64,000 nucleotides of DNA from NCBI GenBank assembly GCA_004554085.1, contig SFNY01000003.1, positions 1-64,000 on the forward strand, read 5' to 3'. The stretch is from Clostridiales bacterium (lineage in GTDB: Bacteria > Bacillota > Clostridia > Christensenellales > Aristaeellaceae). Positions 51,504 to 62,198 of this stretch are shown here, one piece after another. Each line of letters starts with the position of its first letter. The stretch's first letter is position 1. Below the pieces are notes generated by a model. That model was not told the DNA's origin. It did not search any database and saw only the letters and a list, made by a program, of their open reading frames with translations. The translations under genes were made by a program, and so were the position numbers.

Positions 51504-54500
51504 ATGTTGAATTTTGAAGAACGCTTGCTGGCTTACAATCAAAACAAATTCTTCGGACAGTGGATGCTGGATGGAAGCGTGGAGCATGCCTTTCTGGGAA
51601 AGGGCGCATCCGGATCGGTTTACAGCATTTACAAGGAAGAGCGCGACGCAACCGGACATACGAATCGCTATGAGGCTGCGATGAAATTCATTCCGATTCC
51701 CCGCGACGGACAGTTTGACAAGGGCGCTGGACCGGAAACGCAGCGGCACATCATTGACCGCGATTACCGCTATGTGCGCGATGAAATCGAAGTGATGAAA
51801 AAGCTGGAGGGCGAGAGCAACATCGCCTATTTCCAGAACAGTCAGATTATTCAGCGCGAGGATACGTATGGCTGGGACATCCTGATCTGCATGGAAAAGC
51901 TGGTCATCCTCAAGGATTACCTGGCGCAGCGGGCGCTGGATCCGCATTCCAGAGCGTATCTGGAGCTTGTTCTGTACATCTGGAAGGAAATATCCATGGC
52001 TCTGCGCGTCTGTGAAAAGAGCGGAATTGTCCATATGGATGTTAAGCCTGACAACATATTCTATGCCCCCGGCAGAGATCACTTCAAGCTGAGCGATTTC
52101 GGCGTGGCCATTCCCAGCAACAACATCGCGCGGGGAATTCAGCACGGCACATACGGCTATATGGCGCCGGAAATCTTCAATAAGCTCGGCGGCGACAACC
52201 GCGCGGATATGTATTCCCTGGGCGTCACCATCTATGAATTGCTCAACGATCGCAAATCCCCCTTCCCGACGTATACGCACACGGGCTCCGAGTCCGCATA
52301 TTATCCTGAAAAGCGGATCGCGCAGCCCATCAAGGGCGTTCCGAAGGACATCATGGACGCGCTGCTGCGCTGCCTGAAGTACAATCCCGACGAGCGCTTT
52401 TCCAGCATTGCCGAGATGGATCTGTGCGTTCAGTCGCTCTATATGAAGTACGTCGGCAACAAGCAAAGGCACCTGCCGAAATGGGTATTGCCGCTGGTTG
52501 CGGGCATTGTGATCGTCGGCGCGAGCGTCGCGGTCATCGCTGGAAACAGTTCCTCGCCGGCATCCAAGCAGGTAGTGGTTCAGCCCGTGGTGATCGACGA
52601 CAGCCAGAAGCTTGAAAATGAATGGTTCGTGTCCAGCGATGATCTGGTTCTGACGGGCACGGCGCAGCAGGACGAAATGCTCATCGCACAGGTCAACGGC
52701 GAGGATTGTAACAGGTGCTATTCGGACAAGAACGGATTGTTCAGCCTGACGATCTCAAACGCCGCGCTTGTGGATGGAAACAACAGCATCTGTATCCGCT
52801 ACGACAACGCTGAGCTTCAGGGACAGGACGGGCAGATCAACATGAAGGTGGATCGAACTGCGCCCAGCCTCAGTGTGCCGGATCGGGTCAACCAGTACAC
52901 CCGACATGTGACCATCCATGTTGAAAATGAGACTGAAGCATGCCGGGCATTGCTGTATATGAATGACCAGCTGATGGCGCACGGAGAAATCACGTCGAAG
53001 GAAAAGACGTTCAACGATCTCGATTTTTCCGGGATAGAGGCCGGCGATCAGCTGATCGTAAGCATCTGCGACGCGGCAGGCAACGAGAGCCGGAGGATTA
53101 TCAACTGTGTAAGAATCAGCGAAATCACGCTGGATAACCAGGCAGAATTGGAACAGGGAGACATGGGAAGCAGCTTCTGGAGGATTAACGATCGGATTGT
53201 CATCCGGGGCAGCGCGGAAGCCGGCGCGGCGATGATCGCTTCAGCCAATGAGAAGAGCTATCAGCTTACGGCGGACATGAACGGCGCGTTCTCGTGCGAT
53301 GTGACGGACATTCTGGAGGACGGCGTGAATACCCTGACCGTAAGCTATGCGGAGGAAAATGCTTTCCTCGACAATACGCCGTCCGAAGAAAAGAACATCA
53401 CCATCAATTGCAACTATCGCTCCAATTCGGCAATTGAAGCTGTGCCTGTTTCGGATACGCCGACGCCGACGCCTACGCCCACGCCGACTCCCACGCCGAC
53501 GCCTACGCCCACGCCGACTCCCACGCCTACGCCTACGCCTACGCCCACGCCGACGCCCACGCCGACGCCGACTCCCACGCCGACGCCTACGCCGCCCCCC
53601 ACGCCCACGCCGCCCCCCTCGCCCGTTCCGGTTCAGGAGGAGGTCTATCCGACGATTCGGAAGGGCGACGATGGCAGCGATGTTCTGGAATTGCAGAACC
53701 GCCTGCATGCGCTGGGCTATTTGGCGGACGAAGGCGACGGCATGTTCGATGGCAAGACACAGAATGCCGTCAAGTACTTCCAGAAGATCGTTGGCAAGGA
53801 CCAGACGGGCATTGTCGATCACGAGCTTCAGATGCTGCTGTTCGCAGTCGACGCGCCCTATGCGCCCAGCGTCGGCACGCCTGAGCTGAGCATCGGCTCC
53901 ACGGTCTATCAGGAAAATGACGTGACCTATGTCAGCGGCGAGACCATCATCTTTAACTGGACGGCCGATGGCGACGTGGAACGCTACATCGTCACTCTGA
54001 GGTACGAGGACGGCACCAGCTTCTCCCTGAGCTCCGGTAATGACGTCGGCAAGACCGTAAAGCTGGACACCCTGCGCTGGATGAAGCCCGCCGGCATGTG
54101 GCGACTGGAGGTCGGCGCGGTGGCAATCGGAGCCAGCGACGATCAGGCGGTGTGGAACAGCCTGACCTTCGGCGTGCCTGCAATGCCCGAACCGACGCCC
54201 ATTGTTCGCGGAACAAGTCGGATCATGATGCCCACAGAGGTGATCGATCTTGCAGAGGTGCCTCTGGAGCTGTACCTTCATCCTGAAAACCTCCCTGTGT
54301 TCGGGAATGAAGCGGTCAGGCGGGGAGATGTGACGGAGATTGTCTTCCACTTGGATCTGAACGCAATCGGCAGCGACGCATGGGATGTATCCGCCGAAAA
54401 GGATTCTTCCGTAATGGCTTGGATGGAGGATGGCTGTCTGCATATCGGTGCAGAGGGCGGCGTCATTGCAAACGAGAACTGCGAAGAGCTCTTCGCCTCC

Positions 54501-57500
54501 TTCACCTCGCTGACGGAGATTGCGTTCAACGGCGCTTTCGATACCGGCAGGGTGACCAGCATGAACAACATGTTCTGCGGATGCGAAAGCCTGAGGAGCA
54601 TCGATATAAGCGGATTCGATACTTCAAATGTGAGCGACATGGCATGGATGTTCGCGGCCTGTCCTGCGCTGGAGAGCGTGGATATGCACGACCTGGATGT
54701 TAGGCAGGTCAGGGATATATCCTGCATGTTCAAGGACTGTGTGCGCCTGACAGAGCTGAATGCGTGCACCTTTGACGCGGAAAAGCTGAGCAAGTCGGGC
54801 GGCGTGTTCATGGGCTGCGATCAGCTGGGAATGACCGTGGAGAATATCGTGGAGAAAAAGGAAATCTCCGCGCCTGTCTCCGAAGCGACGCAGGTCATCG
54901 GAACGAGCCGCAGGATGATGCAGGAGCGGATTGATTTCAATGAACTGAAGGACGCGTACGACAATGGCAGGAGCCTCCCGGTATTCGGCAATGAGGCGTT
55001 GAATCGTGCGGATGTGACGGAGATTGTCTTCCATTCGGATCTGAGCGCGGTCGGGAGCGGCGCATGGGATGTCTCGGCGGAGAGCGACAATTCCGTCCAG
55101 GCATGGATGGATGGAAGCTGTCTGCATATCGCTGCGGAGGGCGGAGTCGTTGCAAATGAGAATTGCAGATTCCTCTTCGGATACTATACGGCAGTGAACC
55201 GCATTGTGTTCGATTCCGGTTTTGATACGGCCAATGCGACGGATATGGCATGCATGTTCTATGGATGCGAGAATCTGATGGAGCTGGATGCGGCGGGCTT
55301 CGATACGCACAATGTAAGGGATATGTCGTTCATGTTCGACGGGTGCGAAAACCTGAGCATGCTGAATGTCAGCGGCTTCAACACGGAACAGGTTGCTTCC
55401 ATGAGCTGCATGTTCCGGAATTGCAAGGCGCTCAGAGAACTCAATGTGAGCGGCTTCAACACCGCGAATGTGACGAACATGGTTTGCATGTTCTGTGAAT
55501 GCTCGGGCCTGGAGACGCTTGATGTGAGCGGGTTTGATACGGGCAGGGTGAGCAACATGGAGGGCATGTTCTATAACTGCCGCATTCTGACCGATCTGGA
55601 TGTGAGCGGGTTTGACACAGGCAGCGTGGAGTCGTTCAAGAGCATGTTCTATGGGTGCAGCAGCCTGACGCATCTGGAGGTGCAGGGATTCGATACGCGG
55701 AGCGCAAGGGATTTCTCCTATATGTTCGCAGAATGCCCGAATCTGGAATCGCTGGACGTCAGCGGCTTCAATACGGCTGCGATGGAGACGGCGGAAAACG
55801 TGTTCAACGGTTCGGAGCAGCTCGGCCTCTCTGAAGCCAATCTGGGAGCGAAAAAGCCCGCAATCGAATTGAGCCGGAAGATGATGGCTGAACCGTTGAC
55901 GCTGGATGAATTGAAGGAAATGCACAGAAATGGCGAGTCGATTCCGGTGCTGGGAAATGAAGCCGTCAACCGTGCGGACGTGACGGAAATCGTGTTCCAC
56001 AACAACCTCGGGTATGTCAGCTCGGATGTCTGGGACGTTTCTCAGGAGCGGGATTACTCCGTCTGTGCATGGATGGAAGGAACGACGCTGCATATCGGCA
56101 CGGAGGGAAGGGCGATTGCAAACGAGGACAGTGCAAATCTCTTTGCCCTGTATACTTCCCTGGAGCGAATCGAATTCAATGATTGCTTCGATACAAGCGC
56201 CGTGACGGATGCAAGCGGGATGTTCTGGGGCTGCAATGAACTCAGAACGCTGGATCTGAGCTCGTTTATAAACTATCGTGACTGGAGAACCGAGGAGATG
56301 ATCTTCGGCTGCAGCAATCTGCAGGAGTTGATGATCGACGGCGTCCTGATCTCGACGAGCGTGCTGCCGGATTACGGGCTTCGGGCCGGCGATGTGGGGA
56401 ACTTTATCGATTTGCAGACGATGCGGTATCGCCGCGCTGTCGGCAGACTGGATCTGGGTTCCCTGGAATGGAACTATGAAACCTTCGAGGGACACGAGCG
56501 AATGGTCTCCTATAGGATGAATGACGAGGTTTCGATCAAGTTCTGCCAGAATGATCAGGTGAGCGCGCTGGCCTGCCAGCCGCTTGCGGCGGATACGGCG
56601 AACAATACCTGGGATCATGTCACTGAAGACACGATTTCTCTGGACGAGAATTTCACGCTCTGCGTGTATGCGCCGGCGCGGGGAAATGTTGCGGAGGTTT
56701 TCCGCCAGAACCTGGAGGGCGTAGAGCTGTTCTATGAATTTGCGAATGCCGTTGAAGAGGTAATCCCGGATTATTGGACTTACAGAGAGATTATGAACTA
56801 CCTCCCGCAGTTCGGAGCCAGATGCGGGGCGGTCGGCAACTATGTTGATCTCGCCGCAAAGACGTATCATCAGCGCATTGCCGTGGTCGATTTGAGCACG
56901 CTGCAATGGGAGTACATGTACTATGAGGACCATGAACGCATGGGAGTTCGCGGTTTGAACATTAAACCCGTCGACAATGCGGAGGCTGCCAATGCCTGGT
57001 GCGCAGGGTACTCGGTGGTTTCGTCCTTTGACACCTGGGATCACGTGGCGAATGACATCATCTCCGTTGACGATTATTCGCATCTCTTGTTCTATTCCGA
57101 AACGATGGGAACGGATGCGGAGGAGTTCAGGAAATCGCTCCAGGGCAAGTATCTGTACTATGAGCTGGCGGAGGAGAAGGTGACGGATATTTCGGATACC
57201 GGGTGGCTGGCTTCCTATATCCAGAGCGCATCTGACGTCTTCCCGATGGAATTGGGGCCGTTCTCCAATTATGCGGATTTTGAAACGAGGACCTTCCATG
57301 CGCAGATCGGCCTAGTTTATATGCGGGATCTGTCCTGGTACTATTCGGAGATCGAGGGGCATGAGCGCATGGTGGCCGAAGATGCGGGAGTCCTCCCCTG
57401 CGAGAATGACAGGCAGAGCAACATCTACTGCTCGTGCTACAAGACGGTTTCCGCATTCAATACCTGGGATCACATTGAAGATAACATTATCGCGGTGGCA

Positions 57501-57632
57501 GATGGCGGGCAGATTGCGGTATACTCTTCAACGATGGGAACGGATCCTGAGGCGTTCAGGCTTTCCCTGAACAACAACTATATTTGCTACGTTTTGCCAT
57601 CCGAAAATGTAGTGGATCTGGGAGGTATGTGA
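51504..57632 (+). CDS. Receptor-like Ser/Thr kinase fused to a giant BspA-LRR ectodomain
   Basis: This is a 2042-residue protein. Kinase domain 1-310: glycine loop LGKGASGSV, Lys61 in [13 protein letters not shown] near 177 (Met replaces the usual Arg), DFG in SDFGV near 198, YMAPE. One transmembrane helix lies near 327-347. Outside: Ig-like domains (about 365-640), Pro-Thr stalk (651-710), PG_binding_1 domain (716-780; [13 protein letters not shown]), a beta-sandwich (about 796-895), three blocks of DUF285/BspA repeats (about 906-1600; FDTS.V..M..MF..C). Three C-terminal repeats follow, each with GHERM and TWDH. The kinase motifs look active. Topology equals EssB (kinase fold-TM-outside), suggesting a T7SS role. 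Confidence 0.9.
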   Translation: MLNFEERLLAYNQNKFFGQWMLDGSVEHAFLGKGASGSVYSIYKEERDATGHTNRYEAAMKFIPIPRDGQFDKGAGPETQRHIIDRDYRYVRDEIEVMKKLEGESNIAYFQNSQIIQREDTYGWDILICMEKLVILKDYLAQRALDPHSRAYLELVLYIWKEISMALRVCEKSGIVHMDVKPDNIFYAPGRDHFKLSDFGVAIPSNNIARGIQHGTYGYMAPEIFNKLGGDNRADMYSLGVTIYELLNDRKSPFPTYTHTGSESAYYPEKRIAQPIKGVPKDIMDALLRCLKYNPDERFSSIAEMDLCVQSLYMKYVGNKQRHLPKWVLPLVAGIVIVGASVAVIAGNSSSPASKQVVVQPVVIDDSQKLENEWFVSSDDLVLTGTAQQDEMLIAQVNGEDCNRCYSDKNGLFSLTISNAALVDGNNSICIRYDNAELQGQDGQINMKVDRTAPSLSVPDRVNQYTRHVTIHVENETEACRALLYMNDQLMAHGEITSKEKTFNDLDFSGIEAGDQLIVSICDAAGNESRRIINCVRISEITLDNQAELEQGDMGSSFWRINDRIVIRGSAEAGAAMIASANEKSYQLTADMNGAFSCDVTDILEDGVNTLTVSYAEENAFLDNTPSEEKNITINCNYRSNSAIEAVPVSDTPTPTPTPTPTPTPTPTPTPTPTPTPTPTPTPTPTPTPTPTPTPTPPPTPTPPPSPVPVQEEVYPTIRKGDDGSDVLELQNRLHALGYLADEGDGMFDGKTQNAVKYFQKIVGKDQTGIVDHELQMLLFAVDAPYAPSVGTPELSIGSTVYQENDVTYVSGETIIFNWTADGDVERYIVTLRYEDGTSFSLSSGNDVGKTVKLDTLRWMKPAGMWRLEVGAVAIGASDDQAVWNSLTFGVPAMPEPTPIVRGTSRIMMPTEVIDLAEVPLELYLHPENLPVFGNEAVRRGDVTEIVFHLDLNAIGSDAWDVSAEKDSSVMAWMEDGCLHIGAEGGVIANENCEELFASFTSLTEIAFNGAFDTGRVTSMNNMFCGCESLRSIDISGFDTSNVSDMAWMFAACPALESVDMHDLDVRQVRDISCMFKDCVRLTELNACTFDAEKLSKSGGVFMGCDQLGMTVENIVEKKEISAPVSEATQVIGTSRRMMQERIDFNELKDAYDNGRSLPVFGNEALNRADVTEIVFHSDLSAVGSGAWDVSAESDNSVQAWMDGSCLHIAAEGGVVANENCRFLFGYYTAVNRIVFDSGFDTANATDMACMFYGCENLMELDAAGFDTHNVRDMSFMFDGCENLSMLNVSGFNTEQVASMSCMFRNCKALRELNVSGFNTANVTNMVCMFCECSGLETLDVSGFDTGRVSNMEGMFYNCRILTDLDVSGFDTGSVESFKSMFYGCSSLTHLEVQGFDTRSARDFSYMFAECPNLESLDVSGFNTAAMETAENVFNGSEQLGLSEANLGAKKPAIELSRKMMAEPLTLDELKEMHRNGESIPVLGNEAVNRADVTEIVFHNNLGYVSSDVWDVSQERDYSVCAWMEGTTLHIGTEGRAIANEDSANLFALYTSLERIEFNDCFDTSAVTDASGMFWGCNELRTLDLSSFINYRDWRTEEMIFGCSNLQELMIDGVLISTSVLPDYGLRAGDVGNFIDLQTMRYRRAVGRLDLGSLEWNYETFEGHERMVSYRMNDEVSIKFCQNDQVSALACQPLAADTANNTWDHVTEDTISLDENFTLCVYAPARGNVAEVFRQNLEGVELFYEFANAVEEVIPDYWTYREIMNYLPQFGARCGAVGNYVDLAAKTYHQRIAVVDLSTLQWEYMYYEDHERMGVRGLNIKPVDNAEAANAWCAGYSVVSSFDTWDHVANDIISVDDYSHLLFYSETMGTDAEEFRKSLQGKYLYYELAEEKVTDISDTGWLASYIQSASDVFPMELGPFSNYADFETRTFHAQIGLVYMRDLSWYYSEIEGHERMVAEDAGVLPCENDRQSNIYCSCYKTVSAFNTWDHIEDNIIAVADGGQIAVYSSTMGTDPEAFRLSLNNNYICYVLPSENVVDLGGM
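53456..53620. repeat. Pro-Thr stalk minisatellite
   Basis: Alternating CCGACG/CCTACG/CCCACG hexamers encode about 27 Pro-Thr pairs in the kinase ectodomain. The run is strand-asymmetric, likely unstable in copy number and hard to assemble. Confidence 0.9.
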
Positions 57633-57765
57633 CAGCTCTCCCGGCGCATGGGCAATTCGGAGATCCGGAAGCAGGACAAATCGTTTATGGCGGCGAATAG
57701 ATCAATGGTGATCTGCCGCAGGGATGGGATTTGTCCGGTGAAGGCGAGCAAGAGAATACAAATGA

Positions 57766-58602
57766 ATGGCAGAGAAAAGAATGAATGACGTGACGCAGAG
57801 CAAAAATGAGAAGGTATCCGTAATCCTTCCATTTTTCAACAATGAAAGGTACATTGAAGAAACCATAAATTCGGTGCGAATGCAGACCTGGGAGGACTGG
57901 GAGCTGCTTGCCATTGACGACGGATCGACTGATGCATCCGCAGAGATCGTCCAGCGGTACTGCCGGATGGATCAGCGGATCCGCCTGATCGAGCATAAGC
58001 ATTCGGGTTCATCCGCCGCACGAAACCGCGGAATCGAAGAGGCAGAGGGAAGGTACATTGCCCTGCTGGACGCGGATGATCTGTGGCTGCCGGAATTTCT
58101 GGAAAAGCAGATTGGATTTCTGAAAGAGAAGGAAGCGATCTGCGTATGCTCCTCGTACGGCCTGATTGATGCGGACTCCAAGGATATTCGCAGGCCCGTA
58201 AGCGCAAAGCCGGTCATTACGGTCGACGACATGATGGTTACGAACTATGTCGGCTGCATGACGGGCGTCTATGACAGCAGCAAATATGGAAAGGTCTTTC
58301 TGGATCCGTATTTGAACAGCTTCCGGGATGACTATGCCTATTGGCTGAAAATTTGCCGCATGGAAGGAAGAATATTCTGCAATCAGGAGGTACTGGCGAA
58401 GCATCGGGTATATGGCCAATCGACGACCGGAAACAAGCTGCGGCTTGTAAAGGTGCAGTACCGCTTCTATCGCGATTATCTGAAACTAGGAATCGGGAGA
58501 AGCATTCTGAACACCGCCATCTGGGGTATGTGGGGAATCAGGAAGTATGTTATTGGATGGAGCCGGACGGCGAACCGGCCTCTAGGGGATTCAGATGTGT
58601 GA
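57766..58602 (+). CDS. Family 2 glycosyltransferase
   Basis: This 278-residue cytosolic or membrane-associated GT-A enzyme has SVILPFFNNERYIEETINSV at the N-terminus, IDDGSTDAS and the metal-binding LDADD near residue 105. It begins the glycan part of the cluster, 133 bases after the kinase gene. The start is uncertain: ATG at 57766 or 57781, neither with a strong ribosome site. The sugar cannot be assigned. It overlaps the next gene by 8 bases, so the two are likely co-translated. Confidence 0.88.
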   Translation: MAEKRMNDVTQSKNEKVSVILPFFNNERYIEETINSVRMQTWEDWELLAIDDGSTDASAEIVQRYCRMDQRIRLIEHKHSGSSAARNRGIEEAEGRYIALLDADDLWLPEFLEKQIGFLKEKEAICVCSSYGLIDADSKDIRRPVSAKPVITVDDMMVTNYVGCMTGVYDSSKYGKVFLDPYLNSFRDDYAYWLKICRMEGRIFCNQEVLAKHRVYGQSTTGNKLRLVKVQYRFYRDYLKLGIGRSILNTAIWGMWGIRKYVIGWSRTANRPLGDSDV

Positions 58603-59503
58603 CGTATTGGCGGTTGTTGTGACGCACAACCGGCTTGAGCTGCTGAAAAAGTGCGTTGCGGCGCTGGAAGCGCAGCCGGAGCGCTGCGATATTCTGCTGG
58701 TGGACAATGCGAGCGACGATCGGACGCCGCAATGGGCGGAGCAGGCGCATTCCGCAAACGACAGGATCAGCTACGTTCGCCTGGAGCAAAACACGGGCGG
58801 AGCGGGTGGATTTCATTTCGGAATGAAGTGGGCTGTCGAGCGGGGGTATCGCTTCGTCTGGCTCATGGATGACGATTGCATTGTCTGCGGCGATTCGCTT
58901 CAAAGGCTGCTGGAAGCCGACAGCCTGCTTGGAGGGCCCGAGCAATACGGCTTTCTCTCAAGCGTCGTGCTGTGGAAGGATGGCTGTGATTGCGTGATGA
59001 ACCATCCGACGGTGGACAAGAGGTATTATACCAGAATTGAAGCCCTGAAAGAGGGGATTATCCGGATCAACCAGGCGACGTTTGTATCTCTGTTCCTGCC
59101 CATCGGGACAATTCGGGAGTTCGGCTATGTGATTCGCGAATACTTCATCTGGAATGATGACATTGAGTACACCAGAAGAATCGCGCGACGGGGCAAAAAG
59201 CCATCGTATCTGGTCGGGCAGAGCCAGGTATACCATATGATGGAGAACAATTGCGGAAACAGTATAGCGACAGATGATATTGCACGCCTCTGGCGCTATG
59301 TTTACGCGTATAGGAATGAAAGCTATACCTATCGAAGGGAAGGCCTGGTCGGGATCGCCAAGTACACGCTGCGCTGTGCGCGCGACGTGGTCCAGGTGCT
59401 TGCCTGTGCAAAGGATCATAAAATCAGGAGGCTGGGCGCAATTCTGCGGGGCGCTGCGAAGGGAATCGTGTTTCATCCCAAGGTAGAGTTTCCGGCTGAA
59501 TAA
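58595..59503 (+). CDS. GlfT2-like galactofuranosyltransferase candidate (GT2)
   Basis: This 302-residue GT2 enzyme has VVTHNRLELLKKC at the start, the metal-binding WLMDDDC near 93 and the base-containing WNDDIEYTRRI near 188. The layout NTGGAGGFHFGM followed by DDD and WNDDIEY is typical of the galactofuranosyl/rhamnosyl transferase group. A glf gene at the end of the window would supply UDP-galactofuranose, supporting galactofuranose transfer. Donor specificity is inference. Confidence 0.85.
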   Translation: MCDVLAVVVTHNRLELLKKCVAALEAQPERCDILLVDNASDDRTPQWAEQAHSANDRISYVRLEQNTGGAGGFHFGMKWAVERGYRFVWLMDDDCIVCGDSLQRLLEADSLLGGPEQYGFLSSVVLWKDGCDCVMNHPTVDKRYYTRIEALKEGIIRINQATFVSLFLPIGTIREFGYVIREYFIWNDDIEYTRRIARRGKKPSYLVGQSQVYHMMENNCGNSIATDDIARLWRYVYAYRNESYTYRREGLVGIAKYTLRCARDVVQVLACAKDHKIRRLGAILRGAAKGIVFHPKVEFPAE

Positions 59504-59535
59504 ACGGGCGCCATATGCCTTAGAAGAGGAGATGC

Positions 59536-60309
59536 TTGAAAACGAAAAGGAATCGAAAGAGTTACCTGCCGCTGATGCGCGAGCTGATCGTTCGCGACCT
59601 GAAGCTGAAATACAGAAGATCGGTGCTGGGCTATCTGTGGAGCCTGCTGAATCCGCTGCTGATGATGATCGTGCTGACGAATGTCTTTTCCTATATGTTT
59701 CGGGTGGAGGTGGAGAATTTTCCGCTGTACCTGATATGCGGCCAGACGATCTTTAATTTCTTCAGCGAATCGACGAATATGGCCATGTTTTCCGTCATTC
59801 AAAACGGAGGTCTGATCAAAAAAGTATACGTTCCAAAGGAAATCTTCCCGATTTCGCGGATCCTGTCGAGCTATATCACCACGCTTCTGAGCCTTCTGGC
59901 GATCGTGATCGTCATGATTTTTACGCATTCGGCGTTTCGGCTGACCGGCCTTATGTTCTTTATCCCGTTTTTGCTGGTGCTGGTGTTTTCCTGCGGCGTT
60001 GGACTGATCCTCTCGGCATTGGCCGTACAATTCAGGGACGTCACGCATCTGTACAGCGTGGTCACGCTGGCGTGGATGTACCTGTCCGCAATCTTCTATC
60101 CGATCAGCGCGGTTCCGGAGAACATGAAAAACATCATTCTGCACAATCCCCTGTACGTGTATATTTCCATGTTCCGCAGCCTGCTGATCGACGGCGTGAT
60201 TCCGCAGACCGGTACCTTCATTGAAGGGACGGCCGTTGCGTTCGGGATGTTCGCCCTGGGACTTCTCGTGTTCAAAAAGATGGAGGACAGGTTTATTCTG
60301 TATATCTGA
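59536..60309 (+). CDS. ABC-2 polysaccharide exporter permease (Wzm/TagG type)
   Basis: This 257-residue permease has six hydrophobic segments and the N-terminal amphipathic RDLKLKYRRSVLGYLWSLLNP motif of Wzm/TagG/RfbD exporters. It moves lipid-linked glycans or teichoic-type polymers across the membrane with the ATPase encoded next. The TTG start follows AGGAG; a better-placed ATG is not in frame. Confidence 0.9.
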   Translation: MKTKRNRKSYLPLMRELIVRDLKLKYRRSVLGYLWSLLNPLLMMIVLTNVFSYMFRVEVENFPLYLICGQTIFNFFSESTNMAMFSVIQNGGLIKKVYVPKEIFPISRILSSYITTLLSLLAIVIVMIFTHSAFRLTGLMFFIPFLLVLVFSCGVGLILSALAVQFRDVTHLYSVVTLAWMYLSAIFYPISAVPENMKNIILHNPLYVYISMFRSLLIDGVIPQTGTFIEGTAVAFGMFALGLLVFKKMEDRFILYI

Positions 60310-60317
60310 GGAGTAGT

Positions 60318-61061
60318 ATGAAGCCGATTATTGAATTGGATCACGTGTCCATGCGCTTTAACCTTGAATTGGAAAAGACGGATACGATCAAGGAATATTT
60401 CATGAAACTGGTTCGCCATCAGCTGAAATTCAATGAGTTCTATGCGCTCAAGGACATCAGCTTTTCGATTAAAAGGGGAGAGTCGCTTGCACTGATTGGA
60501 GAAAACGGAAGCGGCAAGAGCACGATCCTGAAGATTATCGCCGGGGTACTGCGCCCGAGTCACGGCAAGGTCAATGTGCACGGCGGCGTCGCGCCGCTGA
60601 TCGAGCTGGGCGCGGGCTTTGATATGGATATGACGGCCCGCGAAAATGTCTTTCTCAATGGCGCCATGCTGGGCTATTCCAGACAGCGGATGCAGATGAG
60701 CTTCGATAGCATCATCGATTTTGCCGAATTGCAGGATTTTGTGGACGTGCCGCTCAAGAATTTTTCTTCAGGTATGATCGCGCGCCTGGGATTTGCGATT
60801 GCAACGCAGGTGAAGGAGGAAATCCTGATCGTGGACGAGATTCTGTCCGTGGGCGATGTGCGCTTCCAGAAGAAATGTCATGAGCGCATGAGCGAGCTGA
60901 TGTCCGGCGGAACGACCCTGCTGTTTGTATCGCACAGCATGGATCAGATCCGGCAGATCTGCAACCGCGCAATCTGGCTCGATCATGGGCGCATCGTCAG
61001 CGATGGAGACGTCAATTCGACCTGTGATGCATATCTGTCGGCGCTGGAAAAGAAGAATTGA
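60318..61061 (+). CDS. ABC polysaccharide exporter ATPase (Wzt/TagH type, short form)
   Basis: This 247-residue ATPase has Walker A GENGSGKST near 62-70, the Wzt-type APLIELGAGFDMDMTARENV segment, signature FSSGMIARLGFAIA, Walker B ILIVDEILSVGD and switch VSHSMDQI. It lacks the C-terminal carbohydrate-binding domain of long Wzt proteins, so chain-end recognition is not expected. It begins 8 bases after the permease gene, with which it forms the exporter. Confidence 0.93.
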   Translation: MKPIIELDHVSMRFNLELEKTDTIKEYFMKLVRHQLKFNEFYALKDISFSIKRGESLALIGENGSGKSTILKIIAGVLRPSHGKVNVHGGVAPLIELGAGFDMDMTARENVFLNGAMLGYSRQRMQMSFDSIIDFAELQDFVDVPLKNFSSGMIARLGFAIATQVKEEILIVDEILSVGDVRFQKKCHERMSELMSGGTTLLFVSHSMDQIRQICNRAIWLDHGRIVSDGDVNSTCDAYLSALEKKN

Positions 61062-61073
61062 GGAGAGAAGCAC

Positions 61074-62123
61074 ATGACTGATAAGGTGTTGACAATTATT
61101 ATCCCGGCATACAATGTGGAAAAATACGTGGGGCAATGCCTTGAGAGCGTTGTGAATCAGAGCTGCAAGCGCTTCTGCACGATCATTGTCGACGACGGCT
61201 CCAAGGACGAACACACCGCCGAGATCTGCCAGAGATACGCGAAGGAGTATCCGGAGCTGATCCGCTACATCCGCCAGGAGAATCGCGGACTCGGCGGCGC
61301 CCGGAATCGGGGCCTGAGAGAGGTCAAGACGCCGTACGTCGGCTTTCTGGACAGCGACGACTGGCTCAGCGCGCGCTATGTTGAACGTGTGATTTATGAG
61401 ATTGAAAAATACAATGATGACGGCATCGACATCATCTTTACAATGCCCACCGTCTACAACAACGCGACGCAGCAGATGTACGACTGGATGGACAAGCCCC
61501 TGTTTGATCAGATCTTCTCGACTGAGTCCAGGGTCGTCGATATGGCGATTGAAACCAATATCTACAATCTGGAGGTCAACAGCTGCAGGCGCGTATACAG
61601 AACGGCTTTTTTGCAGTCGAATTCCTTTGCCTTTCAGGAGAAGACCTATTGGGAGGACGTGTTTCCGCACTATTTCCTGCTGTCGAAGGCGAGGAAATGT
61701 CTGGGCATTCCCGACGTCGGATTTTTCTACAGAACCAATACGATGGGGCAGATCACACAGTCCAACGGCGAGAGGCGCCTCCAGATGACGAACGTCTTTG
61801 AGCAGAGCTTCAAATACCTTTCCGAGAGCGGCGTGAGGGATGCGATCCTGGCGTCTGCCGTGAAGACGTGCATTTCCTTCAGCAATTGGACGCTGGAGGT
61901 CATTCAGGATCAGTACAGGGCGGAGTTTGTCAGGAGAATCCGCGCGCTGTTTCTGTCGCTGCCGAAGGATAAGCTCAAGTGGATTGCCAATGAGAGCGAT
62001 CTGCTCAGCAAAGAGGACAGGCGGTTTATAACGTTGATCTGTTCCAAACGCAGATATAAGCTGCTGGAGGACTATCAGAAAATGGCGATCGCAAGGAAGA
62101 TTCTCGATCGAGTGAAGAGATAG
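61074..62123 (+). CDS. Family 2 glycosyltransferase
   Basis: This 349-residue GT2 has LTIIIPAYNVEKYVGQCLESV at the N-terminus, VDDGSKDE and the metal-binding LDSDDW near 90. The last third is helical (about 230-349), as in many capsule or wall-glycan transferases. It follows the exporter ATPase by 12 bases with GAGGAGAG upstream. Donor and acceptor are unknown. Confidence 0.9.
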   Translation: MTDKVLTIIIPAYNVEKYVGQCLESVVNQSCKRFCTIIVDDGSKDEHTAEICQRYAKEYPELIRYIRQENRGLGGARNRGLREVKTPYVGFLDSDDWLSARYVERVIYEIEKYNDDGIDIIFTMPTVYNNATQQMYDWMDKPLFDQIFSTESRVVDMAIETNIYNLEVNSCRRVYRTAFLQSNSFAFQEKTYWEDVFPHYFLLSKARKCLGIPDVGFFYRTNTMGQITQSNGERRLQMTNVFEQSFKYLSESGVRDAILASAVKTCISFSNWTLEVIQDQYRAEFVRRIRALFLSLPKDKLKWIANESDLLSKEDRRFITLICSKRRYKLLEDYQKMAIARKILDRVKR

Positions 62124-62198
62124 GGTGCAGCCGGGCTGTTCTGTTTGCTCCACAGGTTCTCCTGTGCGAGCGATACTTGATATAAGGGAGAAAACCAG

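Noticed and set aside
53456..53620. Possible CRISPR-like array
   Set aside because: Units are 6 bases, contiguous and coding (Pro-Thr), with no spacers.
53241..54443. Minus-strand Arg-Gly repeat protein
   Set aside because: Its RRRGRR stretch is only the complement of the Pro-Thr repeat DNA.
54624..57299. 891-codon minus-strand open frame opposite the kinase ectodomain
   Set aside because: Periodic shadow of the LRR repeats on the other strand; it has no start signal and its composition is artefactual.
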